Notes: generated from the letters alone by a model not told the origin. A DNA stretch of 64,000 nucleotides from Mycetohabitans endofungorum (GCF_037477895.1 NZ_CP132745.1:310001-374000), one strand, 5' to 3'; shown: positions 28,501 to 37,651, counted from the first letter of the stretch. Translations and numbers: made by a program.

Positions 28501-31500
28501 GGACAATAGGGTCAAATTTGTAACTCATCCCTTCAAAGCTGGGATTAGGGAGTGTTTTAATTTTGTCTTTGCCGTTAAAGATGTGAATCTCTTCGGATAT
28601 GTGAGCCGAAAATGAAATATCTTCTGCGTCCACATCCGTATCAAAATGCAACCAATTTGATGTATCAACTAATGAATAGTATCCAATAAAAATTTTGTTG
28701 TACTTTAAGGCATAAAATGTATATTTACTTTTTCTAAAATCATCCTGGCGATTTGAGCCAACGGGAAAAACTACTGTTGGCTCGCCATAGGGAACTCGGT
28801 ACTGGAAAAAATACTCTGTACCGCCGTCCGACCCACTCATAAATACTGTATTAGTATAGTCTACTCCAAAATTTGGAATAGTCCTACTTTGACTTGATCC
28901 AATGGTGTTATTGGTTACGTTATAAACACAAATGGGTCCATATACATAAACCGGTACATTTCCGACCTCTATCCCTGTCTTTACCTCTACCTCATCTGCC
29001 AAAATAAAAGTATGGCCAGGCTTACCACAAGCTTTCATTGCAGTTAACTGATAACGCCTTAGAGCTTCGTTGGCCCGATAATTTAAAACAAAGGACGGAT
29101 TATTTAACGTTAAAATCAAATTTTCGCTTGAATGAGTGTGAGATATATGCTGTATCGACGCATTATCTATAGAGGCAAATAAATTTTGACCTGAAGTGGA
29201 TTCCAGCGCCAAATGGCTGGGAATATCAAAATCCTGAGCAAATTTATAATTTGCTGGTTTAACAATACGTCCTTCGCCCAAAAGGATAGTATCGAAGGTA
29301 TTCTTTATCAAGGAATAGCGATTCAGCTGTCCCGCATTCATTGGATTGAAGGTGCCGTCCGCATATACAGACAATCCCTCCACCTTCTTGTTGCTACTGC
29401 CAAAATCGTCGTAACCTGCCTCAATTTTGTATACAAACACCAGCAGGGTGTCCTCTCCCTGAAAACCTGATGCCGCCAGCCCAAGCCGTTCAGCGTCTGG
29501 TTTGTTGCCGGTGACAGCCATCACCTGCTTCGTGATATCGTGGAACCAGGGCGCACTCCAGCTACCATCATGGCGCAGAAATGCCAGTTTCAGCGTGAAA
29601 CGGTCATAGGTTCTTACTGGGTCGGTGCTGTTTTCTGCAATTTCATCTTTTTCCAACCAAATGAGGTGCAAACGATCCCTGAATATCACCGGACGTATCG
29701 CATCCCCATATGGGGTGAGCGCTGTATCAATTTTCGTCCACTCTTTCCAGGCGTTGGCCGGTAGTTTCCCATCCTGCAAACGTGATATGTCCACGTTACG
29801 CCAGTAGTATTCCGGCAGATTCTCCCGAGTTTTCCCAACAAACCAAGTCAGCCCAGCGTTGCTATTGACGTTATCATGATACGCGCTGACGGCTTTCAGG
29901 TCTGCGACAGTTTCAAAGCGGGTCAGGTAAGTTTTAAAAGCACCCTCTACCGTGTCCCGGCTGAGCTTGCTCTGGCTGATGTTTTCGAGCAGTTCATCCA
30001 TCATCCGGGTCTGCCCGATACGTTGAGTCGGGTCAATGTAGTTTTCCGGATAATAGGCTAGCCTCGAAATCCCGCCCCAGGTGCTGTAACGGTTATTCAC
30101 TGCCCAGTCAGTGAAGAACTGACGGGTTGAAACATCGGCACGGGCATTCGGTTCAATCCGGTTCAGCGCCCGGTTGATGTAGAGTTGAATACCAGCAATC
30201 GCTTCGGCCAGCCTAGTGGTTTTCACGGCAGCAGAAACCTGATTATCAATCAACAAATAGCTGTACAGGTCATTTCGGCTCCTCAGGGACACGCCTTGCG
30301 GCCGGCTGTTTTGCAGGAACCAGTTGCACAGCACGGTACTTAGCCGCTCTGCGGTGTGGTCAGTCAACGCCCGTGCCTGCTGTGCACTGAGTCCAGCTTC
30401 CATCGTTTCTGCCAGGGTCCGCCACTCATTCCAGGAAGGCAGCTCCGTCTCTACCTGGTTCGTCGCGCTCACGTAGCGGATATTGACCAGCGTACGGATA
30501 ACAGACGGCATGGTGTGCAGTTCTAATGCCACATCCATCCACTGCAGCACGGTATTAATATCCTGCCAGCTCTGAAGGCCGCTCACCTCGGCACATGCCA
30601 TGGCCTGTGTCACCATACTGATGTCCAGACTCATCACCGATGCCAATCTGTCCGCCGTGAGTGTTTGCTGGTGCAGCCTATCCAGCGTGTCAGAGCTGAG
30701 GTTGCCTAGTTCGTTAATCCACTTGTGGAATCTGTAGAGTGATAACAGGGTATCGATATTGTGCTGTCCAGCAGGCTGACTTTTTGTTCCCAGCACCGCG
30801 AAGCCCGACTTCACCAGCACAGATAGTTCCGCCTCACTGAGGCTCAACATCTGCACGGAAAGCGACAGTTGTGCCATCACATGGCAGAACTGTGCCAGCT
30901 GGGTGATTTCATCGTCACTCAACGTCCCTTTCAGTGCCAGCGTCATAAATCCGTCAATCCCCAAGCCGCCTGGCCGCAGGATATCTGTCCATAACAGGAT
31001 ATAACGCGCCATATCCGGTGACACCAGTTGCAACGCAGCGGCAATGAAGGGCGAGAGGGCTTCGGCCTGCAGTTCCCGGTCACTACTGTGCACCACATCC
31101 TCACCGATACGCGACCGGAGGGTATTTAACAAGTTATTGATTTCCGGGGAGATATTTCCACTGACCTCAGGCGTGCATAGCAGCCAGAGTTCGTCAGTCG
31201 ATATTCCCGTCTCAGTTAGCCACTGGGTCACCTGATACAGCCAGATAATCAGCCCCGACAGCTCTCCAGAAGACAGGGAAGCCGCCATTTTGCTACTGAA
31301 CGGCGAAAAACTATGAAGCATACACAGTTCATTCACCGTCAGCTGATGGACACTGGCCAGTAATTTCAGACGATAGAGAGAGGAGATAACGGATAAGGAT
31401 AGGGAAACAGTATTTTTTTCGTCCAACACGCCAGCCAATCTGGCCAGCCGATACAATTCACCACCATCGACCCCTAACCCGCGCATCAGAGCCGAACGGG

Positions 31501-33169
31501 CAAAGGTTGCTTGTTCCTCATCCGGGGCAATACTGATCGTGCTGCCGTCGACTTCGAAGAATTTCCCGTTCAGCGGCAGGGCGTTAAAGATACGATCAAA
31601 ATGACTAACGCTGGCATCATCGGCATACTGACTGATGAGCGCTCCGTCCAGCACTTGCGCGTCGTCAAGGCTCAGAGCATAACGACTACTGTAGAATAGG
31701 CTGTGGAAGACTCTGGTTAGAACCGAATCGTTTATTATGCCCTGTGCATTATCACCGCGCACGATGGTTTGCAATTCATCAGGCGAAAGTCCGGTAGCCA
31801 GGCACAGACGAATAGCTTTATTAACTTTGAGAGCAAAAATGTTCAGAGGGTAACTTTCAAAGACAAAGGCAGCAGTTCCCCCAATCGCTCCATTGCCATC
31901 GCGGTTATACGCAAAGATTGTTACCCCTTCTTTTAATTCATCAACGGTAAGAGGTGACAGCACGCCGCTTTGATAAACAGTATTCGCATTGGTTGGTGCA
32001 GAAAGATGGCCTATAACCTTGCTATCATGAGTCGTTCCCATCTTGCTCTTACGTATTGTGAGAGCGCCGCCACTTTTTTTAAAATTGGCCCTGATAGCGA
32101 AAATATTTTCACCTTGATAGATCAGATCCCAAAAGTTCAGGTGCCTCGTATAATCTCCTCTCGGAACCCTAGTTATCTTGTAAGCGCTGAGCGCACCTAC
32201 ATCGCCTATTACCAGGCCTGTTGAAATATTGTCGACATAAATAGAGGTGTTGTCAGAATAGCCATTCTGAAAAATCCCAAGATATTTCCTCAGCTCGGGA
32301 AGTTCAATGCCATAATATCCGGCTATCCACGACTGTGACGTAAAATTCTCGGGTGTAACATTTTCACCGAAGTTTTTTTTAAATAAAACGTCAGCATTCT
32401 CTTGCGTGATATCCTCGGTCAGGATGTCATAAAGTTCCGGAGAGATATTTGCCAGAATAGCCAGCAATGATGCGCCCTCTGCCTGCCCCATGACCTCCGG
32501 GTTACGGGACAGCGCGGATAGGGTGCTGTCATGCGCCATAATGACCTGACGGATAGTTTCATAAGGCTGGTGGTAAGGCGTGTGAGCGGCCTGACGGTAA
32601 GTCGACAGACTCTCCATCAGTGCTTCCGGGTCACTTTCGATTGTGCGGGTAATATGTTCCAGCAACAATTCGTTAGACAACGCCAGAGTAGAGATTTCCG
32701 CCTCCATATTGCTTTGACTCAGCGTCAGATCAGCCAAGTCCGGACGGCGATTATCAAGATGATAAGCCGAGCTTGCGAAATGCAAGTCCTTCGCCTCGCG
32801 GTATAACTCCGTGAGATAGCCTGCAGGTGAGAACATGGAGGCCACGGAACCCGGCTTCACAAAAGAAGAGGCGCGGGAACCAAACATTTCTTCGTAGCCG
32901 CGTGAAGTTCCGTCTCGTTCGATACCCAGGCGAATGGCTCTGGATAATTGAGGATTGGCGCGGGTGAAGATACGGGCTTCCAATAAACGATTACGTTTAT
33001 TTTGCTCTACGGCTTCACGATAAAGATAACGAGTTTCGCCCCAGCTAAGCTCCTCCCCAAACTTTTTTCTTAGTTCATTGAAGGAAAGAGGCTGAAGCTC
33101 TGCAAGGGTCGCTTTCTGGCTATCGCTGGCACGACTGATCTTGTTCAGCAAAACATTTGTATTATACAT
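25586..33169 (-). CDS. tcdA: TcA (TcdA-type) pore-forming Tc toxin component
   Basis: The protein is about 2527 residues, the usual size for full TcA. The N-terminal VRP1-type region has RKKFGEELSWGETRYLYREA and SMFSPAGYLTELYREAKDLH. Later come the neuraminidase-like/receptor-binding regions, the channel-linker part and the C-terminal TcB-binding domain (NFTEKLTQFIREGKGSAGVS, then LGSTRQLKQVSVTLPALVGP). TcA pentamers bind host cells, form the injection channel and accept the TcB-TcC cocoon. I chose the ATG at 33169, which follows TTGAGGATATA, over the one six codons upstream. Bases about 28000-29500 and 31900-32400 are markedly AT-rich, suggesting mosaic origin. No signal peptide is present; such toxins are often released by lysis cassettes. 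Confidence 0.95.
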   Translation of the reverse strand: MYNTNVLLNKISRASDSQKATLAELQPLSFNELRKKFGEELSWGETRYLYREAVEQNKRNRLLEARIFTRANPQLSRAIRLGIERDGTSRGYEEMFGSRASSFVKPGSVASMFSPAGYLTELYREAKDLHFASSAYHLDNRRPDLADLTLSQSNMEAEISTLALSNELLLEHITRTIESDPEALMESLSTYRQAAHTPYHQPYETIRQVIMAHDSTLSALSRNPEVMGQAEGASLLAILANISPELYDILTEDITQENADVLFKKNFGENVTPENFTSQSWIAGYYGIELPELRKYLGIFQNGYSDNTSIYVDNISTGLVIGDVGALSAYKITRVPRGDYTRHLNFWDLIYQGENIFAIRANFKKSGGALTIRKSKMGTTHDSKVIGHLSAPTNANTVYQSGVLSPLTVDELKEGVTIFAYNRDGNGAIGGTAAFVFESYPLNIFALKVNKAIRLCLATGLSPDELQTIVRGDNAQGIINDSVLTRVFHSLFYSSRYALSLDDAQVLDGALISQYADDASVSHFDRIFNALPLNGKFFEVDGSTISIAPDEEQATFARSALMRGLGVDGGELYRLARLAGVLDEKNTVSLSLSVISSLYRLKLLASVHQLTVNELCMLHSFSPFSSKMAASLSSGELSGLIIWLYQVTQWLTETGISTDELWLLCTPEVSGNISPEINNLLNTLRSRIGEDVVHSSDRELQAEALSPFIAAALQLVSPDMARYILLWTDILRPGGLGIDGFMTLALKGTLSDDEITQLAQFCHVMAQLSLSVQMLSLSEAELSVLVKSGFAVLGTKSQPAGQHNIDTLLSLYRFHKWINELGNLSSDTLDRLHQQTLTADRLASVMSLDISMVTQAMACAEVSGLQSWQDINTVLQWMDVALELHTMPSVIRTLVNIRYVSATNQVETELPSWNEWRTLAETMEAGLSAQQARALTDHTAERLSTVLCNWFLQNSRPQGVSLRSRNDLYSYLLIDNQVSAAVKTTRLAEAIAGIQLYINRALNRIEPNARADVSTRQFFTDWAVNNRYSTWGGISRLAYYPENYIDPTQRIGQTRMMDELLENISQSKLSRDTVEGAFKTYLTRFETVADLKAVSAYHDNVNSNAGLTWFVGKTRENLPEYYWRNVDISRLQDGKLPANAWKEWTKIDTALTPYGDAIRPVIFRDRLHLIWLEKDEIAENSTDPVRTYDRFTLKLAFLRHDGSWSAPWFHDITKQVMAVTGNKPDAERLGLAASGFQGEDTLLVFVYKIEAGYDDFGSSNKKVEGLSVYADGTFNPMNAGQLNRYSLIKNTFDTILLGEGRIVKPANYKFAQDFDIPSHLALESTSGQNLFASIDNASIQHISHTHSSENLILTLNNPSFVLNYRANEALRRYQLTAMKACGKPGHTFILADEVEVKTGIEVGNVPVYVYGPICVYNVTNNTIGSSQSRTIPNFGVDYTNTVFMSGSDGGTEYFFQYRVPYGEPTVVFPVGSNRQDDFRKSKYTFYALKYNKIFIGYYSLVDTSNWLHFDTDVDAEDISFSAHISEEIHIFNGKDKIKTLPNPSFEGMSYKFDPIVLDVSNLIFKNNAASLDVYFKIKSKDGGLVGKAGATLAIKKVNYEKNNIIRLYEVDTGAQYMQLGVYRIRLNTLLAPQLVSKANVGIDTILTMETQQLPESQLGKGFYATFTLPPYNPSAHGDSRAFKLHVKHVVDNAAHVIYSGLLQDNEINVRLFIPLDDKPLFDKMIAKVFLTTKKTPNDGTWNGPHFIYVGNDRNEIGINENSDISMFAGIQIHNGTTTEPLDFNSACALYYWELFYYTPMMCFQRLLQEKQFDEATKWMNYVYNPAGYIVNGEIAPWTWNCRPLEEITSWHANPLDAVDPDAVAQHDPTHYKVATFMRLLDQLILRGDMAYRELTRDALNEAKMWYVRALELLGDEPDDYGSKQWAAPSLSVAASQTVQAGYQQALAALGSGEAATQSRSANSLVGLFLPEYNPALTDYWKTLRLRLFNLRNNLSIDGQPLSLAIYAEPTDPKALLSSMVQASQGGSALPVGTLSLYRFPVMLERARNLVTQLTQFGASLLSMAEHTDADELNTLLLQQGMELATQSICIQRRTVDEVEADIAVLEESRRSAQNRLEKYRKLYDEDITQGERRAMTLFDAAASQSLAGQVFSVAGGVADLVPNVFGLAAGGSRWGAALHASSAVTSLASTASQYSAEKISRSETYRRRRQEWEIQRDNADGEVKQMDAQLETLKIRREAAQLQVEYQETQQAHTQGQLELLQRKFTNKALYSWMRGKLSAIYYQFFDLTQSFCLMAQEALRRELNDSGLTFIRGGVWNGTTAGLMAGETLLLNLTEMEKAWLERDERALEVTRTVSLAKVYQALPLDSFNFTEKLTQFIREGKGSAGVSGNELKVSNGQIEASIRLSDLNIFSDYPESLGSTRQLKQVSVTLPALVGPYEDVRAVLNYAGSVVMPRGCNAIAISHGTDDSGQFVLDFGDARYLPFEGIPVNDSGSFTLSFPDATDRQKALLQSLNDIILHIRYTIHS

Positions 33170-33750
33170 TATATCCTCAATTATCATATAAAATGAAAGT
33201 CAGGCCTTAGCCAAAACCACTAAAATTGGCGGCTAACCACTCACGGAAAAATTAATCCAGTATTCCGAATTTATTGAATTCTTCAGAATAATAAGATGAG
33301 AAGAAAAGTAAAATATGAGAATGAACCTTCCACTCGAATTCCGTATGTCTTTGGCTATTCGTTTGCAAGAGTCGATTAGGATGCTGGCATTCGTCACGCA
33401 CGCAAACATATCCTAGTGACTGCCGAAATCGACACGAAATCAATGAAAGCAATAGTGTGAACTCGAGGCAATTTTGAATATATCGTGATAGCCAATATTA
33501 GGCAGACGTTGATCTGAATTATCGAACTGAAAAATGAGTATGCTTGACATAATAAATATTGGGTAAGTTCAAGAAGGTGTGCACGTGCATCTGAAATGCC
33601 ATCTGATCCAAAAGTGATTATTGAATAGAACGATGTTACCGTTCAGCGGTCGACTGGATTGCGCTAAGCTGAGCATGGATTGCTTCAAACGACAGCGATC
33701 CATAATGCCGCCCTTGCATGCAACACATTACTAGATGCATACTGCACTTA
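33170..33750. other. AT-rich upstream region of the Tc locus
   Basis: These 581 bases contain only short frames without motifs (for example 33252-33452, minus). The region should hold the promoter of the tcA-tcB-tcC run. I cannot assign -35 and -10 boxes with confidence. The right edge is the TA target site of the IS5-family element. Confidence 0.5.
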
Positions 33751-33802
33751 GAGTCGCTAACGCAACCTGGACGTCAGGCTGTAAGGCTCGTATCCTGGAG
33801 TC

Positions 33803-34149
33803 ATGGCAAGACGCAAAATCAGCAATGAATTATGGGCGGTGCTGGAGCCGTTGATTCCAGCGTTCACGCCCTCACCTAAAGGCGGGCGTCGGCGCACTGT
33901 TGACGACCGGGCGGCATTGAACGGTATTCTGTATGTCCTGCATACAGGCGTTCCATGGGAAGACTTGCCGCAGGAGCTCGGCTTTGGCAGCGGCATGACA
34001 TGCTGGCGACGATTGCGCGACTGGCAGGCCGCAGGCGTGTGGAGCAGGCTGCATCTGGCCATGCTTTGCCGGTTGCGTGAACATGACCAGATTGATTGGG
34101 AGCGAGCGAGCCTGGATGCGGCCAGCGTTGCCAGCCCCCGGGGGGCCAG
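33803..34149 (+). pseudogene. IS5-family transposase, 5' part
   Basis: The translation ISNELWAVLEPLIPAF and RTVDDRAALNGILYVLHTG, then GVPWEDLPQELGFGSGMTCW, is the N-terminal DUF4096-type domain of IS5-family (IS427-group) transposases. It runs to SLDAASVASPRGA, near the first catalytic Asp, where the IS3 element interrupts it. Confidence 0.85.
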
Positions 34150-34217
34150 TGACCTGCCCCCTGCAAGCAGGGCCAGCCAGAACCTAGTAAAGTTCGTTTT
34201 CGGAGAAGAAGACGAAC

Positions 34218-34481
34218 ATGAAAAAGCGCTTTACGGAAGAACAGATCATCGGGTTTCTGAAGGAAGCCGAGGCCGGCAGGCCGGTCAAAGAGTTGTGCAG
34301 GCAGCACGGGTTCAGTGACGCGTCGTTCTACACGTGGCGCGCGAAGTTTGGCGGCATGCAGGTGTCGGAAGCACGCCGGCTCAAGGAACTGGAAACCGAG
34401 AACGCGCGGCTGAAGAAGCTGCTGGCCGAGGCGATGCTCGATATGCAAGCGTTGAAGGTTGTCGTCAAGGGAAAGCCCTGA
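34218..34481 (+). CDS. IS3-family transposase OrfA
   Basis: The 87-residue protein begins [20 protein letters not shown] and has the helix-turn-helix [21 protein letters not shown] leucine-zipper-like stretch ([20 protein letters not shown]) follows. It binds the element ends. Its 3' end (GTCAAGGGAAAGCCCTGA) overlaps orfB, and a programmed -1 shift on an A-rich slippery site would give the OrfAB transposase. A good GGAGAAGAAG ribosome site lies upstream. It appears intact. Confidence 0.92.
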   Translation: MKKRFTEEQIIGFLKEAEAGRPVKELCRQHGFSDASFYTWRAKFGGMQVSEARRLKELETENARLKKLLAEAMLDMQALKVVVKGKP

Positions 34482-35338
34482 GCCCGCAAGCCAAGCGCGA
34501 AGCAGTGGCGGTGATTCGGGAGAAGGTAAACATCTCGGAGCGCCGCGCCTGCCGGCTTGTCGGGCTTTCTCGCAGCGTGTTGCATTACGAGGCGAAGCTG
34601 GACCACGACAATGATGCGCTGAAGGCGCGTCTGGTGGAACTGGCGCACGAGCGTCGGCGGTTCGGTTATCGGCGATTACACGCAATGATGAAGCGCGAGG
34701 GTATCCAGGCGAACCATAAGCGTGTGCATCGCCTTTATCGTGAAGCGGGGCTTGCCGTACGGCGCCGTCGGCGGCGCCACGGCGTCATGATTGAGCGCGA
34801 GCAGTTGGCGTTGCCAAGCGGGCCGAACGAGGTGTGGTCAATCGATTTTGTGATGGACGCGCTGTCCAATGGGCGGCGTCTGAAGTGCCTGACCATCGTC
34901 GACGATTTCACCAAGGAGGCCGTGGATATCGTGGTGGACCACGGCATGTGCGGCTTGTATGTCGCGCGAGCGTTGGAGCGAGCCGCGCGTTTCCGAGGCT
35001 ATCCGAAAGCACTGCGAACGGACCAGGGACCGGAATTTACGGGCCGAGCGCTTGACCAATGGGCGTATGCTAACGGCGTGAGCTTGAAATTGATTCAGCC
35101 GGGCAAGCCGACACAGAATGCTTACATCGAATCGTTCAACGGCAAGTTCCGCGATGAGTGCCTCAACGAGCACTGGTTCACGAGTCTCGCGCACGCTCGC
35201 GCGCTCATCGCCGCGTGGCGCCAGGACTACAACGAGCAACGGCCGCACAGCGCACTGAATTACCTTTCGCCCGCACAGTTTGCGGCGAAACACCGGGCAA
35301 CAGCGGATGCTCCTGCCGCTTTCCAGGAGCTGGTATAA
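34469..35338 (+). CDS. IS3-family transposase OrfB (DDE integrase core)
   Basis: The open frame extends upstream to 34334, but family-like sequence begins at [20 protein letters not shown], just at the orfA overlap. The HTH_21-type region [19 protein letters not shown] is followed by the rve core with catalytic Asp in WSIDFVMD, Asp in LRTDQGPEF and Glu in [18 protein letters not shown]. It ends near 35338. The protein is probably made as an OrfAB fusion by frameshifting. All DDE residues are present, so the copy may be active. Confidence 0.92.
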   Translation, partial: GKALSPQAKREAVAVIREKVNISERRACRLVGLSRSVLHYEAKLDHDNDALKARLVELAHERRRFGYRRLHAMMKREGIQANHKRVHRLYREAGLAVRRRRRRHGVMIEREQLALPSGPNEVWSIDFVMDALSNGRRLKCLTIVDDFTKEAVDIVVDHGMCGLYVARALERAARFRGYPKALRTDQGPEFTGRALDQWAYANGVSLKLIQPGKPTQNAYIESFNGKFRDECLNEHWFTSLAHARALIAAWRQDYNEQRPHSALNYLSPAQFAAKHRATADAPAAFQELV

Positions 35339-35385
35339 AAGGACTTTGCTAGAAGCCCGTTGGCCCTACTGAAGGGGGCAGGTCA

Positions 35386-35758
35386 TCACCGTCACGGGTG
35401 CCAACCGGCATGATTCGATGGGCTTCGAGCGCACCCTTGATACCACCCCGGCCGTGCCGGGCTTGAGCGGTTCGCCGCGCAAACGTCCGAGCAGGCTGCA
35501 TGCGGACAAGGGCTACGACTTTGCCCGCTGCCGACGCTATCTGAAGCAACGCGCAATCACTGCACGCATCGCCCGGCGCGGCGTAGAAAAGCGCGAGCGG
35601 CTCGGACGGCATCGCTGGGTAGTCGAGCGCACGCACGCCTAGTTTGCCGGTTTGGGTAAGCTGCGCATCCGCTTTGAGCGGCGTCTGGACATTCATATCG
35701 CTTGCTCCGCTTGGCCGCTGCCGTGATCTGTTCGCGCTTCGTGGACGACTTGGGTTAG
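35386..35758 (+). pseudogene. IS5-family transposase, 3' part
   Basis: It resumes at ITVTGANRHDSMGFERTLDT and continues through RLHADKGYDFARCRRYL and GRHRWVVERTHA, the catalytic Asp and Glu regions. The Trp expected after ERTHA is a TAG stop at about 35641. The last part (RLLRLAAAVICSRFVDDLG) lies in another frame, so the gene was already decaying apart from the IS3 insertion. Confidence 0.82.
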
Positions 35759-35934
35759 CGACTCTAAGCCTAGCTCCCTGCACTCGCAGTCTCACCTAAC
35801 TATCCGACCCCATTATAAAGTACATATCTAAAGAAGCCAATCTCTCCAGAGGTGGCTGCGCAAATTCGGACAGTTGGATAAGTGGAAAGGACGGGGCCTG
35901 AAGCGGCGATAATGCTGGCAAAGGAACCTGGAAG

Positions 35935-36010
35935 ATGACGAAGAGAACGAGACGGACGCACTCAGCGACGTTCAAAGCAAAGGTGGCGCTGGCGGCGGTC
36001 AAAGCCGTTG
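35935..36010 (+). pseudogene. IS3-type OrfA fragment
   Basis: ATGACGAAGAGAACGAGACG starts MTKRTRRTHSATFKAKVALA and AVKA, the beginning of an IS3-family OrfA. The similarity stops after about 25 codons, where the minus-strand transposase fragment begins. GGAA upstream is the old ribosome site. Bases 35767-35934 hold no other feature I recognise. Confidence 0.6.
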
Positions 36011-36307
36011 GCGAACTTGCTTTGATAGCGCCAGGTGAGCATGCCGTGCCATCGCATCGGTCAGCGTTGCAATGAGCACCTTCAGTCGTTTGCCGCAGAT
36101 CCGATCGGCCGCCTCCCATAGCGTGATCAGCGCGGCCCGCACCTGATCGTCGTAGCGTCGCTGGGGGCCGGGCTTCGTCCTCGGCGGCACAGGCTCGCGG
36201 CACAGCACACGGATGAATAGGCGCCGACAATCATCCCGGTCGACCGGCCAAGATGATTGTCGGTAAACCAGCCAGCCATTCTGCTTGACGCTATCCAGAC
36301 TACCCAA
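35999..36307 (-). pseudogene. Integrase-core transposase fragment
   Basis: The 102-codon frame contains RRYDDQVRAALITLWEAADR and ICGKRLKVLIATLTDAMARH. This is typical of the region preceding the catalytic core in a group of rve-type transposases. The DDE core is missing. Its family cannot be named with certainty. Confidence 0.5.
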
Positions 36308-36387
36308 TTAAGACCAGGCCTCGATGCGAGTCGCTATTTCAGGGGAAAGTGCGGCGTGTTCATTGAGCGCGTTATTTACGTTCGCCA

Positions 36388-36732
36388 CTACAAGGCCACC
36401 TCAGCGGCAAGTGCGTCCCACGGCGCTGTCAAGCGGCCGTTTTCCCGCACGACCAGACCGGCAACTTCTAGCGCTGCCACATCAGCATGCACGCGCTTGT
36501 AGTCACGCGATAAAGCGCAGGCCAAAGCTTTGACGCTATCGGCGCCTTCTCGGTGCAAATAGCGTAGCAGCTCCAGCCGTTTGGGCGTCAGCGCCGCCAC
36601 CATTTCCTGCCACGAGAGAAACGTGACGTGACTTTCCTTAAAATGCTCACCTCTGGCCGCGCGCTCAAAGGCATTCACGAACCGCTGTCCCATATCACGC
36701 GCGCCGCTTACATGGACTGTCAGTTTGCTCAT
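36388..36732 (-). CDS. Winged-helix antitoxin of a TumE-type pair
   Basis: The 114-residue protein has a winged helix (ALTPKRLELLRYLHREGADS, then LSRDYKRVHADVAALEVAG) and ends with a wing and short tail. This layout matches the HVO_A0114/MarR-like regulators found next to TumE (DUF6516) toxins. Its ATG overlaps the toxin stop (36729-36732, ATGA), so the genes are coupled with the toxin first. It is expected to neutralise the toxin and repress the operon. It appears complete although surrounded by transposase debris. Confidence 0.8.
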   Translation of the reverse strand: MSKLTVHVSGARDMGQRFVNAFERAARGEHFKESHVTFLSWQEMVAALTPKRLELLRYLHREGADSVKALACALSRDYKRVHADVAALEVAGLVVRENGRLTAPWDALAAEVAL

Positions 36733-37022
36733 TTTCCGCTCCTTTCGCGTTCAACATCCCCTAAAAAGTCCCTCACCATCTGTTCTGCCGTCGAAAAAAC
36801 GTAGGGCACTTCGCGATCACGATAGTGGCGATGGTCGCCCTTGCCACGTTCATTATCGTAGCCAATGATTCTTACGCCGCCCTGACCATAGAACAGGCTG
36901 TATTTCAAACCATGGGGTCTTTCCGCATCACATTCGGGCAATCGCCAGATCCGCATTTCAAGGATGGCTCCGTCCGGATAAGCCATTCGATCTTCAAATA
37001 ACAGCGTCGCCTTCTTTTTCAT
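36729..37022 (-). CDS. TumE-like (DUF6516) toxin
   Basis: The 97-residue protein starts MKKKATLLFEDRMAYPDGAI, followed by LEMRIWRLPECDAERPHGLK and YSLFYGQGGVRIIGYDNERG. The conserved KGDHRHYRDREVPY segment follows, typical of the TumE/DUF6516 family. These toxins are thought to be nucleases neutralised by an adjacent winged-helix protein. An upstream ATG at 37031 would add three residues. Upstream bases 37034-37066 contain several gccata/tatggc half-sites that could be operators. Confidence 0.8.
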   Translation of the reverse strand: MKKKATLLFEDRMAYPDGAILEMRIWRLPECDAERPHGLKYSLFYGQGGVRIIGYDNERGKGDHRHYRDREVPYVFSTAEQMVRDFLGDVERERSGK

Positions 37023-37229
37023 ATGGCGCATTTTGCCATACCATAAATTATGGCGTCAACCGCCATACTGTCGGGCATAGCCCGCCGCAGCGCATCTGCT
37101 GCTCATATGCCTCACAGTAACGCCAAGCATCGACTTTGTCGCGGGGCTACTCGTAGCGCTCACGCCGTTGCAGGCCGATGCTTGGCTGGCTGACAGCCGT
37201 ACTGGCTTGGATGACAGTGTGCGGGATTC

Positions 37230-37420
37230 ATGGGCGTAATCCTTGACAGCTGCATTTGGGTTGCATTGGCCGCAAAAACGCTTGACTCGCGAACCGTGAT
37301 CGAGCTCGCTGGCGACATACCGGGTGTTCATCTCGGCCGTTTCGTTGGGCGAACTCGGCGTGCGCGGTCTATCCACAACAGCTCGATCGGCGCCCGATTC
37401 GTGCGGTGTCGCGGCAAACT
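37230..37420 (+). pseudogene. PIN-domain (VapC-like) toxin remnant
   Basis: The plus strand encodes MGVILDSCIWVALAAKTLDS and RTVIELAGD, with the first PIN Asp in LDSCIW. It continues in a second frame as VFISAVSLGELGVRGLSTTA, with the conserved Glu. The C-terminal acidic residues are missing. No antitoxin gene is visible beside it. Confidence 0.6.
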
Positions 37421-37578
37421 GCCACGGCATGCATCGCATCACCGGTTACGCCTTTGAGCCAGCAGCGCCGTATTCCATGATCCTGTTTGACATGCCCGAT
37501 GATCGGCTCGACGGCTTGACGCCGCCATCCACGCCACGAAAGCCTAGATTGGCCTGAGGCGGGAGGCGACCATTCCAT
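37386..37578 (-). pseudogene. IS5-type transposase C-terminal fragment
   Basis: The minus strand contains RRQAVEPIIGHVKQDHGIRR and CWLKGVTGDAMHAVAV. The first is the catalytic Glu region and the second the conserved tail of IS5-group transposases. The rest of the gene is absent. It overlaps the end of the PIN remnant, so two decayed genes were joined here. Confidence 0.65.
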
Positions 37579-37651
37579 CGATAAAGCTACTACATCCCTA
37601 AGATGCGATAATATAGATTATGTAAATTATGATATCGTCAAGAAACTTAAA

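Larger units (their letters stand above)
34150..35385 (+). mobile_element. IS3-family (IS407-group) insertion sequence
   Basis: The 1236-bp element has terminal repeats starting TGACCTGCCCCCT at 34150 and its complement ending at 35385. The imperfect match extends to about 28 bases. It carries overlapping orfA and orfB. The four bases on either side differ, so there is no target duplication, consistent with a deletion of host IS5 sequence. Confidence 0.9.
33751..35764 (+). mobile_element. IS5-family element disrupted by an IS3-family insertion
   Basis: The ends are inverted repeats GAGTCGCTAAC (33751-33761) and GTTAGCGACTC (35754-35764), flanked by TA on both sides (33749-33750 and 35765-35766) as a target duplication. 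Inside are two halves of one transposase gene (33803-34149 and 35386-35758), separated by an IS3-type element. Roughly 35-40 codons between the halves are missing. Confidence 0.85.

Noticed and set aside
34150..35385. A target-site duplication of the IS3 element
   Set aside because: The flanking four bases differ (ccag versus tcac).
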